Shown: positions 1 through 11,498, counted from the stretch's first letter. The stretch: 64,000 nt of DNA from Sedimentitalea sp042687825 (GCF_042687825.1 NZ_JBHUQE010000017.1:8776-72775); one strand, 5' to 3'. Program-made: numbers and translations. The notes: generated by a model not told the origin, from the sequence alone.

Positions 1-1
1 C

Positions 2-2128
<2,127 letters not shown>

Positions 2129-2160
2129 ACACGCGGTGCAACCCGGCACAGCGCCGTCCG

Positions 2161-2949
2161 TCAGGCCACCTGGTCGCTGGCGGTCGCGTCGCGCCGCAGA
2201 AACACCGGCGCATCGGGTCGGGACAGTTCCGGCTGAAAGGCATAGCCGCCCGTGTCGAACGCGCACAGGGACGCCGGATCGACCAGCCGGTTGCGGATGA
2301 TGAACCGCGCCATCGCGCCACGCGCCTTTTTTGCGAAAAAGCTGACGATCTTGGGTCCGCCCGGTTTGTCCTCGTAAAAGACCGGCGTGATCACCCGCGG
2401 TTTCAGCACCCCCGGTGCGACGGCGCGAAAATATTCCTGACTGGCGCAATTGATCAGCACATCGGTACCGATCTCGGCGGCCTGCGCGTTCAGCGCCACC
2501 GCGATCTGGTCCCGCCAATATTCATACAGCGTCGCGCCGCGCCGGGTGCGCAGCCGGCTGCCCATCTCCAGCCGGTAGGGCTGGATCGCGTCCAGCGGGC
2601 GCAACAGGCCGTATAGACCCGAAAGGATGCGCAGATGATCCTGCGCCCAATCCAGTTCATCGGGTTCCAGAGACACGGCTTCGAGCCCCTGATAGGTGTC
2701 GCCGGCAAAGGCCAAGGCCGCCGGGCGGGTCGCCTCGGGCGCGGGCGCATCGGCAAAGGCGCGGAACCGGTCGCGGTTCAGCCGCGCCAGGTCCGGGCTG
2801 AGCGCCATCAGCCGGCGCAAATCGCCCAGCGTCAGGTTGCGCATGGTCCTTGCCAGCCGGACCGCGTCGGCCTGAAAAGCCGGCTCGGTCATTGCCACGT
2901 TGCGTTCTGCCCAGTCCAGCCGCTTGGCCGGAGAGATCACCACCAGCAT
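2161..2949 (-). CDS. yaaA: Peroxide stress protein YaaA (DUF328/UPF0246)
   Basis: The 262-residue product begins MLVVISPAKRLDW, the family's characteristic N-terminus (usually LxxISPAKxLD), and contains the conserved LSGLYGLLRPLD and YRLEMG blocks and the INCASQEYF segment. I chose the start at 2949 because the extended upstream frame is composition noise overlapping recQ. YaaA proteins are small cytosolic proteins that limit free iron and oxidative damage during peroxide stress. It lies 28 bp downstream of recQ on the same strand and may be cotranscribed with it. Confidence 0.92.
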   Translation of the reverse strand: MLVVISPAKRLDWAERNVAMTEPAFQADAVRLARTMRNLTLGDLRRLMALSPDLARLNRDRFRAFADAPAPEATRPAALAFAGDTYQGLEAVSLEPDELDWAQDHLRILSGLYGLLRPLDAIQPYRLEMGSRLRTRRGATLYEYWRDQIAVALNAQAAEIGTDVLINCASQEYFRAVAPGVLKPRVITPVFYEDKPGGPKIVSFFAKKARGAMARFIIRNRLVDPASLCAFDTGGYAFQPELSRPDAPVFLRRDATASDQVA

Positions 2950-2977
2950 GATTGTCCCCTTTTCTGCCGCGACCGGT

Positions 2978-5035
2978 CTAGCCTGCCGCGCGCAGCACGT
3001 CCAGAAAGGCGGCGGCGAACCGGTCGGCGCGGCGCTCGCCCAACAGCCGGCGCAGCCCGGTCTCGTCCTGGGGGTGCATCTGTGCGACCTTGGCCAGCAA
3101 TGCCGCCGAGCAGCTGAGGGGCTTCTCGGTGCCATCCGGGCCGCGCGCCAGATCGGTCTGCACCGCCAGCAGCGAGTCAAACACCGACCCGGCCGCGCGC
3201 CCGGCCAGCTTGCGCCGGGCCGGATGCAGCGCTTGGGCGGCCCCGGTGATCACCTCGAGAAACAGCGCGCCATAGCGTTCCAGCTTTTTTGCCCCGACGC
3301 CGCCGATCCGGGCCATGGCATCCAGCGTGTCGGGGCGGGTTTCCGCCATCTCGATCAGCGTGCGGTCGGGAAAGATGACATAGGCCGGCACGCGCGCGGC
3401 CTCGGCCAGCGCCCGGCGCTTGGCCTTGAGGGCCGACAACAGCGGCGCGTCCTCGTCCGAGACCAGCGATTTTACCGCCGGGCGCCGCGCCGCCTTGCGG
3501 ATCGTGTCGCGGCGCAGGCTGATTTCAGCCTCGCCACGCAGGATCGGGCGTGCCGCTTCGGTCATGCGCAGGGCACCGTGGCGCGCCGGATCGGGGCGCA
3601 CCAGATCATGCCCCATCATCTGCCGGAACACCGCCTGCCATTGGCGTTTGTCAAACTCGGTGCCGCAGCCATAGGTGGGCAGTTGGTCGTGGCAGCGCGC
3701 CCGGATCTTGTCGGTATCCGCGCCGGTCAGGATGTCGATCAGATGCCCGGCACCGAACCATTCCTCGGTGCGCAGGATCGCCGACAGCGCCTTGCGCACG
3801 GCGATGGTGGCGTCAAACACGTCAGGCGGCGTGTCACAGAGATCGCAGTTGCCACAAGGGTCTGCGGTCTCGCCGAAATAGCCCAACAGGGTCTGCCGGC
3901 GGCATTTCAGCGCTTCGGCCAGACCCAGCAGCGCGTTCAGACGGCCATGATCCGCGCCGCGGCGTTCGGGCGGGGCCAGCCCCTCGTCGATCTGGGCGCG
4001 GCGCAGGCGGATATCATCGGCGCCGAACAGCGTCAGGGTTTCGGCCGGGGCGCCATCGCGCCCGGCCCGGCCGATCTCCTGGTAATAGGCCTCGATGCTC
4101 TTGGGCAGGTCGGCATGGGCGACCCAGCGGATATCGGGCTTGTCGATGCCCATGCCAAATGCCACGGTCGCCACCACGATCAGCCCGTCCTCGCGGGCAA
4201 AGCGGGTTTCGACGATGCGCCGGTCCTCGGCCTCCATGCCGCCATGATAGTGGCAGGTGCTGTGGCCGTCCTCGGCCAGCGCCCGGGCCAGGGTCTCGGT
4301 CTTTGCCCTTGTGCCGCAATAGACAATGCCGGACTGGCCGCGCCGGGCAGCGGCAAATTCCAGAATCTGCCGGCGCGGGCCGTTCTTTGCGGCAAAGGCC
4401 AGATGGATGTTGGGACGATCGAACCCGTGCAGGAATTGCCGCGGCGGCGTGCCGTCAAACAGCTTTTGCACGATCTCGTCGCGGGTTTCGGCATCGGCCG
4501 TGGCGGTAAAGGCGGCCAGCGGTACGTTCAGCGTCTTGCGCAATGAACCGATGCGCAGGTAATCCGGGCGGAAATCATGGCCCCACTGGCTGACGCAATG
4601 CGCCTCGTCCACGGCGATCAGTCCAACACCGGCGCGCCGCAACATGCCGCTGACCGACCCCGCCGCCAGACGTTCCGGCGCCATGTAAAGCAGTTTCAAC
4701 TCGCCCCGGTCCAGCGCCTGCCAGACCGCATCGGTTTCCTCGGGCGTGTTGCCCGAGGTCAGCGCGCCGGCACAGACCCCGGCCTCTTGCAGCGCGCGCA
4801 CCTGGTCGCGCATCAGCGCGATCAGCGGCGAGATTACCACCGTCACCCCGTCGCGCAGCAGCGCCGGCAATTGAAAACACAGGGATTTACCGCCCCCGGT
4901 GGGCATGATCGCCAGCACGTTTTCACCGGCGGCGACGGCCTGCACGATCTCGGCTTGGCCCGGGCGAAAGGCATCAAAGCCGAAAACGTCGCGCAAAAGC
5001 GGGGCAGCGTCCAGCATGCCGGTGGCCTCATTCAA
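2978..5035 (-). CDS. recQ: ATP-dependent DNA helicase RecQ
   Basis: 685 residues. Walker A is PTGGGKS at 45-51, motif II is DEAHCVSQWGHDFRPDY, and motif VI falls in IGRAGRDG. The RecQ zinc-binding module is visible (CRRQTLLGYFGE then CGNCDLC), followed by the winged-helix RQC region and a C-terminal HRDC domain (PAYVIFPDRTL ... GGVGAKKLERYG). A further roughly 60-residue tail follows HRDC. It unwinds recombination intermediates and stalled forks in the cytosol. Start ATG at 5035 gives the standard N-terminus; yaaA follows closely. Confidence 0.96.
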   Translation of the reverse strand: MNEATGMLDAAPLLRDVFGFDAFRPGQAEIVQAVAAGENVLAIMPTGGGKSLCFQLPALLRDGVTVVISPLIALMRDQVRALQEAGVCAGALTSGNTPEETDAVWQALDRGELKLLYMAPERLAAGSVSGMLRRAGVGLIAVDEAHCVSQWGHDFRPDYLRIGSLRKTLNVPLAAFTATADAETRDEIVQKLFDGTPPRQFLHGFDRPNIHLAFAAKNGPRRQILEFAAARRGQSGIVYCGTRAKTETLARALAEDGHSTCHYHGGMEAEDRRIVETRFAREDGLIVVATVAFGMGIDKPDIRWVAHADLPKSIEAYYQEIGRAGRDGAPAETLTLFGADDIRLRRAQIDEGLAPPERRGADHGRLNALLGLAEALKCRRQTLLGYFGETADPCGNCDLCDTPPDVFDATIAVRKALSAILRTEEWFGAGHLIDILTGADTDKIRARCHDQLPTYGCGTEFDKRQWQAVFRQMMGHDLVRPDPARHGALRMTEAARPILRGEAEISLRRDTIRKAARRPAVKSLVSDEDAPLLSALKAKRRALAEAARVPAYVIFPDRTLIEMAETRPDTLDAMARIGGVGAKKLERYGALFLEVITGAAQALHPARRKLAGRAAGSVFDSLLAVQTDLARGPDGTEKPLSCSAALLAKVAQMHPQDETGLRRLLGERRADRFAAAFLDVLRAAG

Positions 5036-5130
5036 GTTCTTGTCTGTCTGCTCTTGCCGGGCACAGTCTCACACCCGGATTTGCGGAACAAGACCCGTTG
5101 GATTCCGGTCGGCGACGCGTGGGGTGCGGA

Positions 5131-5430
5131 TCAGTAGAATGCGCCCATGTTGTTGACCAGGATGATGCGCAGGGCAAAGACCCCCAGCAGGACCACCAGC
5201 GGCGCCAGGTCCAGCCCCTGCATCGGCGGCAGGATGCGGCGCACCGGGGCATAGAGCGGTTCGAGAATACGTTGCAGCGCGTTCCAGATCTGCGCCACCA
5301 GCGGCTGGCGCAGGTTCAGAACCTGAAAATTGATCAACCAGCTCATGATCACGTGAGCGATGATAAAGAACCAGACCACGTCCAGGATCAGCATCAGGAT
5401 TTGAAACAGCGACTGCATGGGCATCCTCAT
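5131..5430 (-). CDS. YggT family membrane protein
   Basis: 99 residues with two hydrophobic segments (about 4-28 and 70-95) separated by the YggT repeat-like region LNLRQPLVAQIWNALQRILEPLYAPVRRI (key residues R, E, P, R and P). Integral inner-membrane protein of unknown biochemical role; homologues are linked to osmotic stress and cell-shape functions. It is divergent from the thioesterase gene at 5545. Confidence 0.88.
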   Translation of the reverse strand: MRMPMQSLFQILMLILDVVWFFIIAHVIMSWLINFQVLNLRQPLVAQIWNALQRILEPLYAPVRRILPPMQGLDLAPLVVLLGVFALRIILVNNMGAFY

Positions 5431-5544
5431 TTGTTGTCGCTCTCACCTAAGGTCCTGCCGGCCAAAGGGCAAGCCTGCCGCAAGGTTGCGGTTGACGTGC
5501 CCGGCGGGGTGGCGACACAGAAGGCACGACAAGAGGAGAGTGCC

Positions 5545-6093
5545 ATGTTTCCTGTCTTTCGCCTGATAAAGGACATGCTGATCGCCCGTCGCCAGCCGCC
5601 GCTGCCCCTGACCGGCACGCATGTATCCCGGCACATCTGCTGGCCCTGGGATCTGGATCTGTGGATGGAGCTGAACAACGGCCGGGCGATGACCCTGTAC
5701 GACCTGGGGCGCAGCATGAACGCCCAGCGGGTCGGGTTGGTCCGGGCGGTGACGCAAAACCGCTGGGGCATGACCATGGCCGGCAGCAGCGTGCGGTTCC
5801 GCCGGCGCATCCGGGGCTTTGAACGGTTCGAGATGCGCAGCCGCGCGGTGTGCTGGGACGACCGGTTCCTCTATCTGGAACAGACGATGTGGAAACGCAG
5901 CGGCGAATGCGCCAGCCACGTATTGTTCCGCGCCGCGGTGACCGATCGGAACGGCATCGTTCCGATCGACCGGGTACTGGCGGCAATGGGCCGGTCCGGG
6001 GCGCAGTCGCCCGAGATGCCGGACTGGATCGCCGGCTGGTGCCACGCCGATGCCGGCCGTCCCTGGCCACCGATGCAGGACGCGCTTGATTGA
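5545..6093 (+). CDS. Thioesterase-family (4HBT-like hotdog) protein
   Basis: 182 residues. The ATG at 5545 follows AGGAGAG and is preferred over longer in-frame extensions into the intergenic region. The sequence has the hotdog-fold layout of acyl-CoA thioesterase-like proteins (PF13279 type): PWDLDLWMELNNGRAMTLYDLGR near residue 35-55, where the family has an N or D in the helix start, and later strands VRFRRRIRGFERFEMRSR and FLYLEQ. The substrate cannot be inferred. It is 46 bp upstream of the MFS gene and may be cotranscribed. Confidence 0.78.
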   Translation: MFPVFRLIKDMLIARRQPPLPLTGTHVSRHICWPWDLDLWMELNNGRAMTLYDLGRSMNAQRVGLVRAVTQNRWGMTMAGSSVRFRRRIRGFERFEMRSRAVCWDDRFLYLEQTMWKRSGECASHVLFRAAVTDRNGIVPIDRVLAAMGRSGAQSPEMPDWIAGWCHADAGRPWPPMQDALD

Positions 6094-6139
6094 CGCAGCA
6101 AACCCCTGTCTTATGCGTCAACCATAAGGCGAGGCAGGC

Positions 6140-7507
6140 ATGGCGACGATTTCCGCGCGCAAGCGCATCTGGGGCTGGTTCTTTTTCGACTGGGCCAGCC
6201 AACCATACCACACGCTGCTGGTCACCTTTGTCTTTGGCCCCTATTTCGCCGGCATGGCGGCCGAGCATTTCGCCACGCTGGGACTGGACAGCGAGGCGGC
6301 GGGCGCCCGCGCCCAGTGCCTGTGGTCGTTGTGCCTGACCGTCACCGGCTTGCTGATCGGGTTCGGCGCGCCGATCCTGGGGGCGCTGGCCGACACCACC
6401 GGGCGGCGCATTCCCTGGATCGCGCTGTTTTCGCTGATGTATGTGGCGGGCGCGACGGCGCTTTGGTGGGCAACGCCCGGCGGCGCCGGGTTGTGGCTGG
6501 GTCTGTTCGCCTTTGGCCTGGGCTTTGTCGGAGCGGAATACGCGCTGATCTTCATCAATTCGCAGCTGCCCGATCTGGGTCCTGCCGACGAGATCGGCAA
6601 GATTTCGGGCTCGGGGTTTGCCTTTGGCTATGCCGGCGGGCTGATGGCGCTGGCGATCATGCTGCTGCTGTTTGTCGAACAGGCCAACGGCAAGACCCTG
6701 ATCGGGCTGGACCCGGCCTTTGGCCTGGATGCCGGCCAGAAACAGGGTACGCGGTTCGTCGGACCGTTTACCGCACTGTGGTACGCACTGTTCATGATCC
6801 CGTATTTCCTGTGGGTGCGCGATACCCCGCGCACCGGTCCGCCGGGCAGCGTGGCAGAGGCCTTTGCCACGCTGGGGCGGCTGCTGGCCAGCCTGCGGCA
6901 CCGGATCAGCCTGTCGGCCTATCTGGGCTCGTCGATGTTCTATCGCGACGCACTGAACGGGCTGTACGGGTTTGGCGGCGTCTATGCGCGGCTGGTGCTG
7001 GGCTGGGAAATCACCGCCATCGGCATTTTCGGCATCGTCGCGGTGTTGTCCTCGGCGCTGTTTTGCTGGATCGGCGGCGGTGCGGACAAACGGTTCGGGC
7101 CGAAACCGGTCATCGTCTTTTCGATCTGCATTCTGATGCTGGTCTGCCTGACCATCATCAGCATGTCGCGCAGCCAGATTTTCGGCGTGGCGCTGGCACC
7201 GGGATCGACCCTGCCGGACACGGTCTTTTTTGTCTGCGGCGTGTTGATCGGCGGGTTTGGCGGTGTCCTGCAATCCGCCAGCCGCAGCCTGATGGTGCGC
7301 CATTCCCACCCGGACGCCCCGACCGAGAGCTTTGGCCTTTACGGCCTGTCCGGCCGGGCGACCGCCTTTATGGCGCCGGCGCTGATCGGCCTGGTCACCA
7401 CCTGGACCGGCAGCGCAAGGCTGGGAATTTCACCGGTGATTGCCCTGTTTATCACCGGCCTCATTTTGCTAATCTGGGTAAAAGCCGAAGGAGATCAGAC
7501 CCGATGA
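6140..7507 (+). CDS. MFS transporter, UMF1 (Atg22-like) family
   Basis: 455 residues, about 12 membrane segments. The N-terminus RIWGWFFFDWASQPYHT is the signature of UMF1/Atg22-like permeases, and GALADTTGRRIPWI is the MFS loop 2-3 motif. The substrate is unknown; bacterial members are usually called unknown major facilitators. The stop overlaps the mepA start by 4 bp (ATGA), so the two are translationally coupled. Confidence 0.9.
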   Translation: MATISARKRIWGWFFFDWASQPYHTLLVTFVFGPYFAGMAAEHFATLGLDSEAAGARAQCLWSLCLTVTGLLIGFGAPILGALADTTGRRIPWIALFSLMYVAGATALWWATPGGAGLWLGLFAFGLGFVGAEYALIFINSQLPDLGPADEIGKISGSGFAFGYAGGLMALAIMLLLFVEQANGKTLIGLDPAFGLDAGQKQGTRFVGPFTALWYALFMIPYFLWVRDTPRTGPPGSVAEAFATLGRLLASLRHRISLSAYLGSSMFYRDALNGLYGFGGVYARLVLGWEITAIGIFGIVAVLSSALFCWIGGGADKRFGPKPVIVFSICILMLVCLTIISMSRSQIFGVALAPGSTLPDTVFFVCGVLIGGFGGVLQSASRSLMVRHSHPDAPTESFGLYGLSGRATAFMAPALIGLVTTWTGSARLGISPVIALFITGLILLIWVKAEGDQTR

Positions 7508-8391
7508 CCTTTTTGCGCCTTTCTGCCATTGTCCTGGGCCTTGCGCTGGCCCTGCCTCCCTCTGCCCCGCCCCTGTCCGCCGCGCCGCTGGCCAAGCAGC
7601 TCTTTGGCGCCGAGACCACGGCCAGCCGGCAATCGCCGGCCCCGTTCGGCAGCTATGCCAAGGGCTGCATGGCCGGGGCGGTACAACTGCCCGAGTCCGG
7701 ACCCACCTGGCAAGCCATGCGCCTGTCGCGCAACCGAAATTGGGGCCAGCCCGAAACCATCGATTTCATCAAGGATCTCAGCCGGTTCGCCGCCCAGCAA
7801 CCGGGCTGGACGGGCTTGTATATCGGCGATATCAGCCAACCGCGCGGCGGGCCGATGCTCTCGGGCCACCGCAGTCATCAGATCGGTCTGGATATCGATA
7901 TCTGGATGCTGCCGACCTCGCGCCTGAACCTGTCCAAACGCACCCGCGAAAAAATTTCGTCAGTGTCGCTGCGCCGTGCCAAGGGCGCCTATGTCAACGA
8001 CAATTGGAGCCGCGCGCATCACCGCATCATCCGCGAGGCCGCGATGGATCGCCGGGTGGCGCGGATCTTCGTCTTTCCCGGCGCCAAGGTGCAGATGTGC
8101 AAGGATGAAAAGGGCAACCGCAAATGGCTGCGCAAGGTGCGCCCCTGGTGGGGTCACCACTATCATTTCCACGTGCGGCTGGCCTGCCCGCGCGGCATGC
8201 GCGGCTGCATCGACCAGAACCCGCCGCCACGCGGCGACGGCTGCGCCGAGGCTCAGCAATGGGTCAACAACATCCTGAACCCGCCGCCGCCGAAACCCCG
8301 GGACCCCAAAGCCCCCAAGGCCAAGCCGCGCCGTGAATACGTGCTGGCCGATCTGCCCAGACAATGCGCCTCGGTCCTGCGCTCGGACTGA
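7504..8391 (+). CDS. mepA: Penicillin-insensitive murein endopeptidase MepA
   Basis: 295 residues with a signal peptide (cleavage near LSAAP, about 27). The LAS-metallopeptidase motifs are visible: GHRSHQIGLDIDIW (zinc His and Asp) and WWGHHYHFHVRL (catalytic and zinc His). It cleaves D-Ala-mDAP cross-links in periplasmic peptidoglycan. The C-terminal tail is Pro/Lys-rich (PPPPKPRDPKAPKAK). The start overlaps the MFS stop by 4 bp and the stop overlaps the next gene by 28 bp. Confidence 0.95.
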   Translation: MTFLRLSAIVLGLALALPPSAPPLSAAPLAKQLFGAETTASRQSPAPFGSYAKGCMAGAVQLPESGPTWQAMRLSRNRNWGQPETIDFIKDLSRFAAQQPGWTGLYIGDISQPRGGPMLSGHRSHQIGLDIDIWMLPTSRLNLSKRTREKISSVSLRRAKGAYVNDNWSRAHHRIIREAAMDRRVARIFVFPGAKVQMCKDEKGNRKWLRKVRPWWGHHYHFHVRLACPRGMRGCIDQNPPPRGDGCAEAQQWVNNILNPPPPKPRDPKAPKAKPRREYVLADLPRQCASVLRSD

Positions 8392-9284
8392 TCGCGGCGC
8401 TGCTCGTGGCCAGCGCCCCGGCCCGGGCTGCCTGTCAACGGGCCGAACTGCTTGGCAGCTTTACCTGGGACCTGCCGCGCGACGGGTTCGGTGGGTTTTC
8501 CGGCCTCGAACTGTCCGGCGACGGGCAGCGGATGATTGCCATTACCGACCGCGCCCGCGTCGTCTTTGCCACGTTGCAGCGCCAGGCTGGCCGGATCACC
8601 GGCGTCGTGCCGCGACGTTGGGCGCGGCTGCGCGGCCAGAACGGCGCGTTGCTGATCGGTCATATCGTCGATTCCGAGGGGCTGGCCATCGCCCCGGATG
8701 ACAGTCTGTTCATCTCGTTCGAGCGCGTGCACCGGGTGTCCCACTACGCCACCCCGACCACGGCCTCGCGCGGGCTGCACAGGGCCGCCGGGTTTCGCGA
8801 CATGCCGCGCAATGGCGGTTTCGAGGCGCTGGCAATCGACGCGGCCGGCCGGCTGTTTGCCCTGCCCGAAGACGGGCAGGACGCCCAGGGGCGGATTCCG
8901 CTGTATCGCTGGCAGAACGGTGTCTGGAGCCAGCCCTTTGACCTGATCGGCGATGACCGTTTTCTGCCGGTCGGCGCCGATTTCGGCCCCGATGGGCGTT
9001 TTTATGTGCTCGAACGCGGCTATAATCTGTTCGGCTTTCGCAGCCGGGTCCGCAGTTGGCGCCTGAGCGAGACCGGCGCCCGCGATGAACGCTGCGAATT
9101 GCAGACGGCAACCGGCACCCATGACAATCTCGAAGGCCTGGCGATCTGGCGCGACGCAGGGGGCCGGCTGCGCCTGACGATGATCGCGGATGACAATTTC
9201 TTTTTCCTGCAGCGTACCGAACTGGTGGAATACGTATTGCAGGATGGGCAGGACGGGGTTGCGCATTCCGCCGTCAGCCGCTAG
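8364..9284 (+). CDS. Secreted esterase-like/phytase-like beta-propeller protein
   Basis: 306 residues starting with a signal peptide (MRLGPALGLIAALLVASAPARA). The body (GFSGLELSGDGQRMIAITDRA, SEGLAIAPDDSLFISFE, NLEGLAIWRD) matches the 'esterase-like activity of phytase' family (PF13449), common in alphaproteobacteria. Role probably extracytoplasmic hydrolysis; substrate unknown. It overlaps mepA by 28 bp in another frame, implying coupled expression. Confidence 0.82.
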   Translation: MRLGPALGLIAALLVASAPARAACQRAELLGSFTWDLPRDGFGGFSGLELSGDGQRMIAITDRARVVFATLQRQAGRITGVVPRRWARLRGQNGALLIGHIVDSEGLAIAPDDSLFISFERVHRVSHYATPTTASRGLHRAAGFRDMPRNGGFEALAIDAAGRLFALPEDGQDAQGRIPLYRWQNGVWSQPFDLIGDDRFLPVGADFGPDGRFYVLERGYNLFGFRSRVRSWRLSETGARDERCELQTATGTHDNLEGLAIWRDAGGRLRLTMIADDNFFFLQRTELVEYVLQDGQDGVAHSAVSR

Positions 9285-9348
9285 CAGGCACGCGCCCGCC
9301 GCTTGGCCGGGCCAAGTCGCCGCAACCTTGAAAAAACGGGCATCCGAA

Positions 9349-9978
9349 ATGACGCGCGCACATCTTCCCGGCATTCTTGCCATGGCGGCCATCGTCATGG
9401 CCTCGAACATCCTCGTCCAGTTCCTGTTTGGCCAATGGCTGACCTGGGGCGCCTTTACCTATCCCCTGGCCTTTCTGGTCACCGACCTGATGAACCGCAT
9501 CTATGGCGCCGGGCCGGCCCGCACGGTGGTCTTCATCGGTTTTCTGGTCGGCGTGTTCTGCTCGCTGGTCGGCACCCAGATCATCGGCGAATACGGTCCG
9601 CTGGTCACCTTTCGCATCGCCGTCGGTTCGGGTCTGGCCTTTCTGACCGCGCAATTGCTGGATGTGGGTATCTTTTCCGCCCTGCGCCGCCGAATCTGGT
9701 GGCAGGCACCGCTGGCCTCGACGCTGATCGGCTCTTCGGTGGACACGATATTGTTCTTTTCCATCGCCTTTTCCGCCCAACTGGCCTGGATCGAGCCGGG
9801 CAATGACGTGACCTGGGCCAACGAGGCGCTGCCGCTGTTGGGTCTTGGCCCGGTCGTCCCGCTGTGGGTCTCGCTGGCGCTGGCGGACTGGATGGTCAAG
9901 CTGACGCTGGCGCTGATCGCGCTGATCCCGTTCCGCCTGATCGTGCAGCGTTTCGATGCCACCTCGATCAGGCTGTGA
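9349..9978 (+). CDS. yhhQ: Queuosine precursor transporter, YhhQ/VUT family
   Basis: 209 residues with about six membrane helices. FTYPLAFLVTDLMNRIYG is the hallmark YhhQ motif (usually PxxFxxTDxxxExYG). The ATG at 9349 is chosen over the upstream extension because the preceding codons overlap the esterase gene end and carry no membrane signal. It imports queuine precursors such as preQ0/preQ1. No preQ1 riboswitch was recognisable in the 64 bp before it. Confidence 0.9.
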   Translation: MTRAHLPGILAMAAIVMASNILVQFLFGQWLTWGAFTYPLAFLVTDLMNRIYGAGPARTVVFIGFLVGVFCSLVGTQIIGEYGPLVTFRIAVGSGLAFLTAQLLDVGIFSALRRRIWWQAPLASTLIGSSVDTILFFSIAFSAQLAWIEPGNDVTWANEALPLLGLGPVVPLWVSLALADWMVKLTLALIALIPFRLIVQRFDATSIRL

Positions 9979-10052
9979 CGATTTCGCTTTGCGATTCGCC
10001 CGACCCGTGGCACGCTCGGGTCAGCATCAACAACGGAAAAGGAGGTGATCCA

Positions 10053-10109
10053 GTGTCGAGAAAGGTATTGGAGAGAGGTGTCGGAACGATCCGGGGGGCT
10101 GCCGGCTGA
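10053..10109 (+). CDS. 18-residue ORF with near-perfect anti-SD-complementary ribosome binding site
   Basis: GTG at 10053 opens VSRKVLERGVGTIRGAAG and stops at 10107-10109. Bases 10038-10053 (AAAGGAGGTGATCCAG) are a 16-nt match to the complement of the 16S rRNA 3' end, far longer than any other RBS in this window. An intrinsic terminator follows at 10188. The ORF is too short for homology-based recognition; it may be a leader peptide or a small protein. It lies between yhhQ and arfB on the same strand. Confidence 0.5.
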   Translation: MSRKVLERGVGTIRGAAG

Positions 10110-10187
10110 GGCAACCCTTGGCGGTTCACCCGCCCGGGACGATCTGGCAAAGGTCCGACTTCCGACCCTGCCTCCGAAGAACTTTCG

Positions 10188-10221
10188 AAAGGGCCGTCCG
10201 CATGATCGGGTGGCCCTTTTT
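10188..10221 (+). terminator. Intrinsic terminator after the small ORF, before arfB
   Basis: AAAGGGCC (10188-10195) pairs with GGCCCTTT (10212-10219) across a 16-nt loop, and the 3' arm runs into TTTTT. It would end transcripts from yhhQ or the small ORF before arfB, or act as an attenuator. Confidence 0.75.
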
Positions 10222-10252
10222 CTGTCGGCCGCGACCCTGTATGCAGGACAGC

Positions 10253-10672
10253 ATGCTGCGCGTGACCGATGATATCGAAATCCAGGACTGGGAACTGACC
10301 GAGCATTTCGTGCGCGCCTCGGGCCCCGGCGGGCAGAATGTCAACAAGGTGGCAACCGCCGTCGAGCTGCGGTTCGAAGCCGCCCGGTCCCCGTCGCTGC
10401 CCGGCCCGGTCAAGACGCGGCTGAAACGGCTGTCGGGGCGCCGCTGGACCCGCGACGGCGCGCTGGTCATTCAATGCGACGAGACCCGCAGCCAAGCGCG
10501 CAACCGCGATATTGCCCGGGACCGGCTGGCGGAACTGATCCGCCGGGCGCTGGTGGCACCGAAACGGCGCATTGCGACGAAACCCACCAAAGGCTCGGTG
10601 CGCCGCCGCCTGCAGGCGAAAAAGGCCCGCGGCGCGGTCAAGGCGCTGCGCGGTCCGGTGCCCGATGAATGA
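10253..10672 (+). CDS. arfB: Alternative ribosome-rescue factor ArfB (peptidyl-tRNA hydrolase)
   Basis: 139 residues. The catalytic GGQ lies in ASGPGGQNVNKV, as in class I release factors and ArfB/YaeJ, and there is no codon-recognition domain. The basic C-terminal tail (KPTKGSVRRRLQAKKARG) matches the ArfB tail that enters the empty mRNA channel. It hydrolyses peptidyl-tRNA on stalled ribosomes. Start chosen at 10253 (AGGA six bases upstream); an in-frame ATG at 10241 is possible. Confidence 0.92.
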   Translation: MLRVTDDIEIQDWELTEHFVRASGPGGQNVNKVATAVELRFEAARSPSLPGPVKTRLKRLSGRRWTRDGALVIQCDETRSQARNRDIARDRLAELIRRALVAPKRRIATKPTKGSVRRRLQAKKARGAVKALRGPVPDE

Positions 10673-10751
10673 TCCCGACGCGTGAGATTGTCCCGCCGTG
10701 GCGGGTGTTCTACGCTGCTTGCGAACAGATCGGTACGGAAAAGGGGCGGGC

Positions 10752-11498
10752 ATGCGACTAGCGGGCAAGACGGCCATCGTCACAGGAGGCGCCTCGGGGT
10801 TTGGCGCCGGTATCGTGCGCAAATTCGTCGCCGAAGGCGCCCGGGTGATGATTGCCGATGTGAATGGCGATGCCGCCGCGGCCATGGCCGAGGAACTGGG
10901 GGCGCAGACGGTGGCGCAGACCGTCGATGTCAGTCAGGCCGCCTCCGTACAGGCCATGGCCGAAACCGCGCTGGCCGGCTTTGGCACGCTCGATATCCTG
11001 ATCAACAATGCCGGCGTCACCCATCTGCCCGCGCCGCTCGAAGAGATTGGCGAGGGCGATTTCGACCGGGTCTTTCGGGTCAACATGAAATCGGTTTACC
11101 TGACGGCCCGCGCGCTGGTGCCGCACATGAAACAGCGCCGCCAGGGGGCAATCCTGAACGTCGCCTCGACCGCCGGGGTGTCGCCCCGCCCGAACCTGAA
11201 CTGGTACAACGCGTCCAAGGGCTGGATGATCACCGCCACGCGCACCATGGCGGTGGAACTGGCGCCCTTTGGGGTGCGCGTCAACGCCATCAACCCGGTG
11301 GCCGGCGAGACGCCGCTGCTCAAGACCTTCATGGGCGAGGACACACCCGAAATGCGCGACAAATTCCTGGCGACGATCCCGCTGGGCCGGTTTTCCCAGC
11401 CGCAGGACATGGGCAACGCCGCCTGTTTTCTCTGCTCGGACGAGGCCAGCATGATCACCGGCGTCGCGCTCGAAGTCGATGGCGGGCGGTGCATCTGA
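10752..11498 (+). CDS. SDR family oxidoreductase
   Basis: 248 residues. NAD(P)-binding TGGASGFG at about 11-18, NNAG, and the catalytic Ser with YNASK (Tyr-x3-Lys). Classical short-chain dehydrogenase of the FabG-like type; an acidic residue after strand 2 (MIADVN) suggests NAD preference. Substrate unknown. ATG at 10752 gives the normal N-terminus. Confidence 0.88.
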   Translation: MRLAGKTAIVTGGASGFGAGIVRKFVAEGARVMIADVNGDAAAAMAEELGAQTVAQTVDVSQAASVQAMAETALAGFGTLDILINNAGVTHLPAPLEEIGEGDFDRVFRVNMKSVYLTARALVPHMKQRRQGAILNVASTAGVSPRPNLNWYNASKGWMITATRTMAVELAPFGVRVNAINPVAGETPLLKTFMGEDTPEMRDKFLATIPLGRFSQPQDMGNAACFLCSDEASMITGVALEVDGGRCI

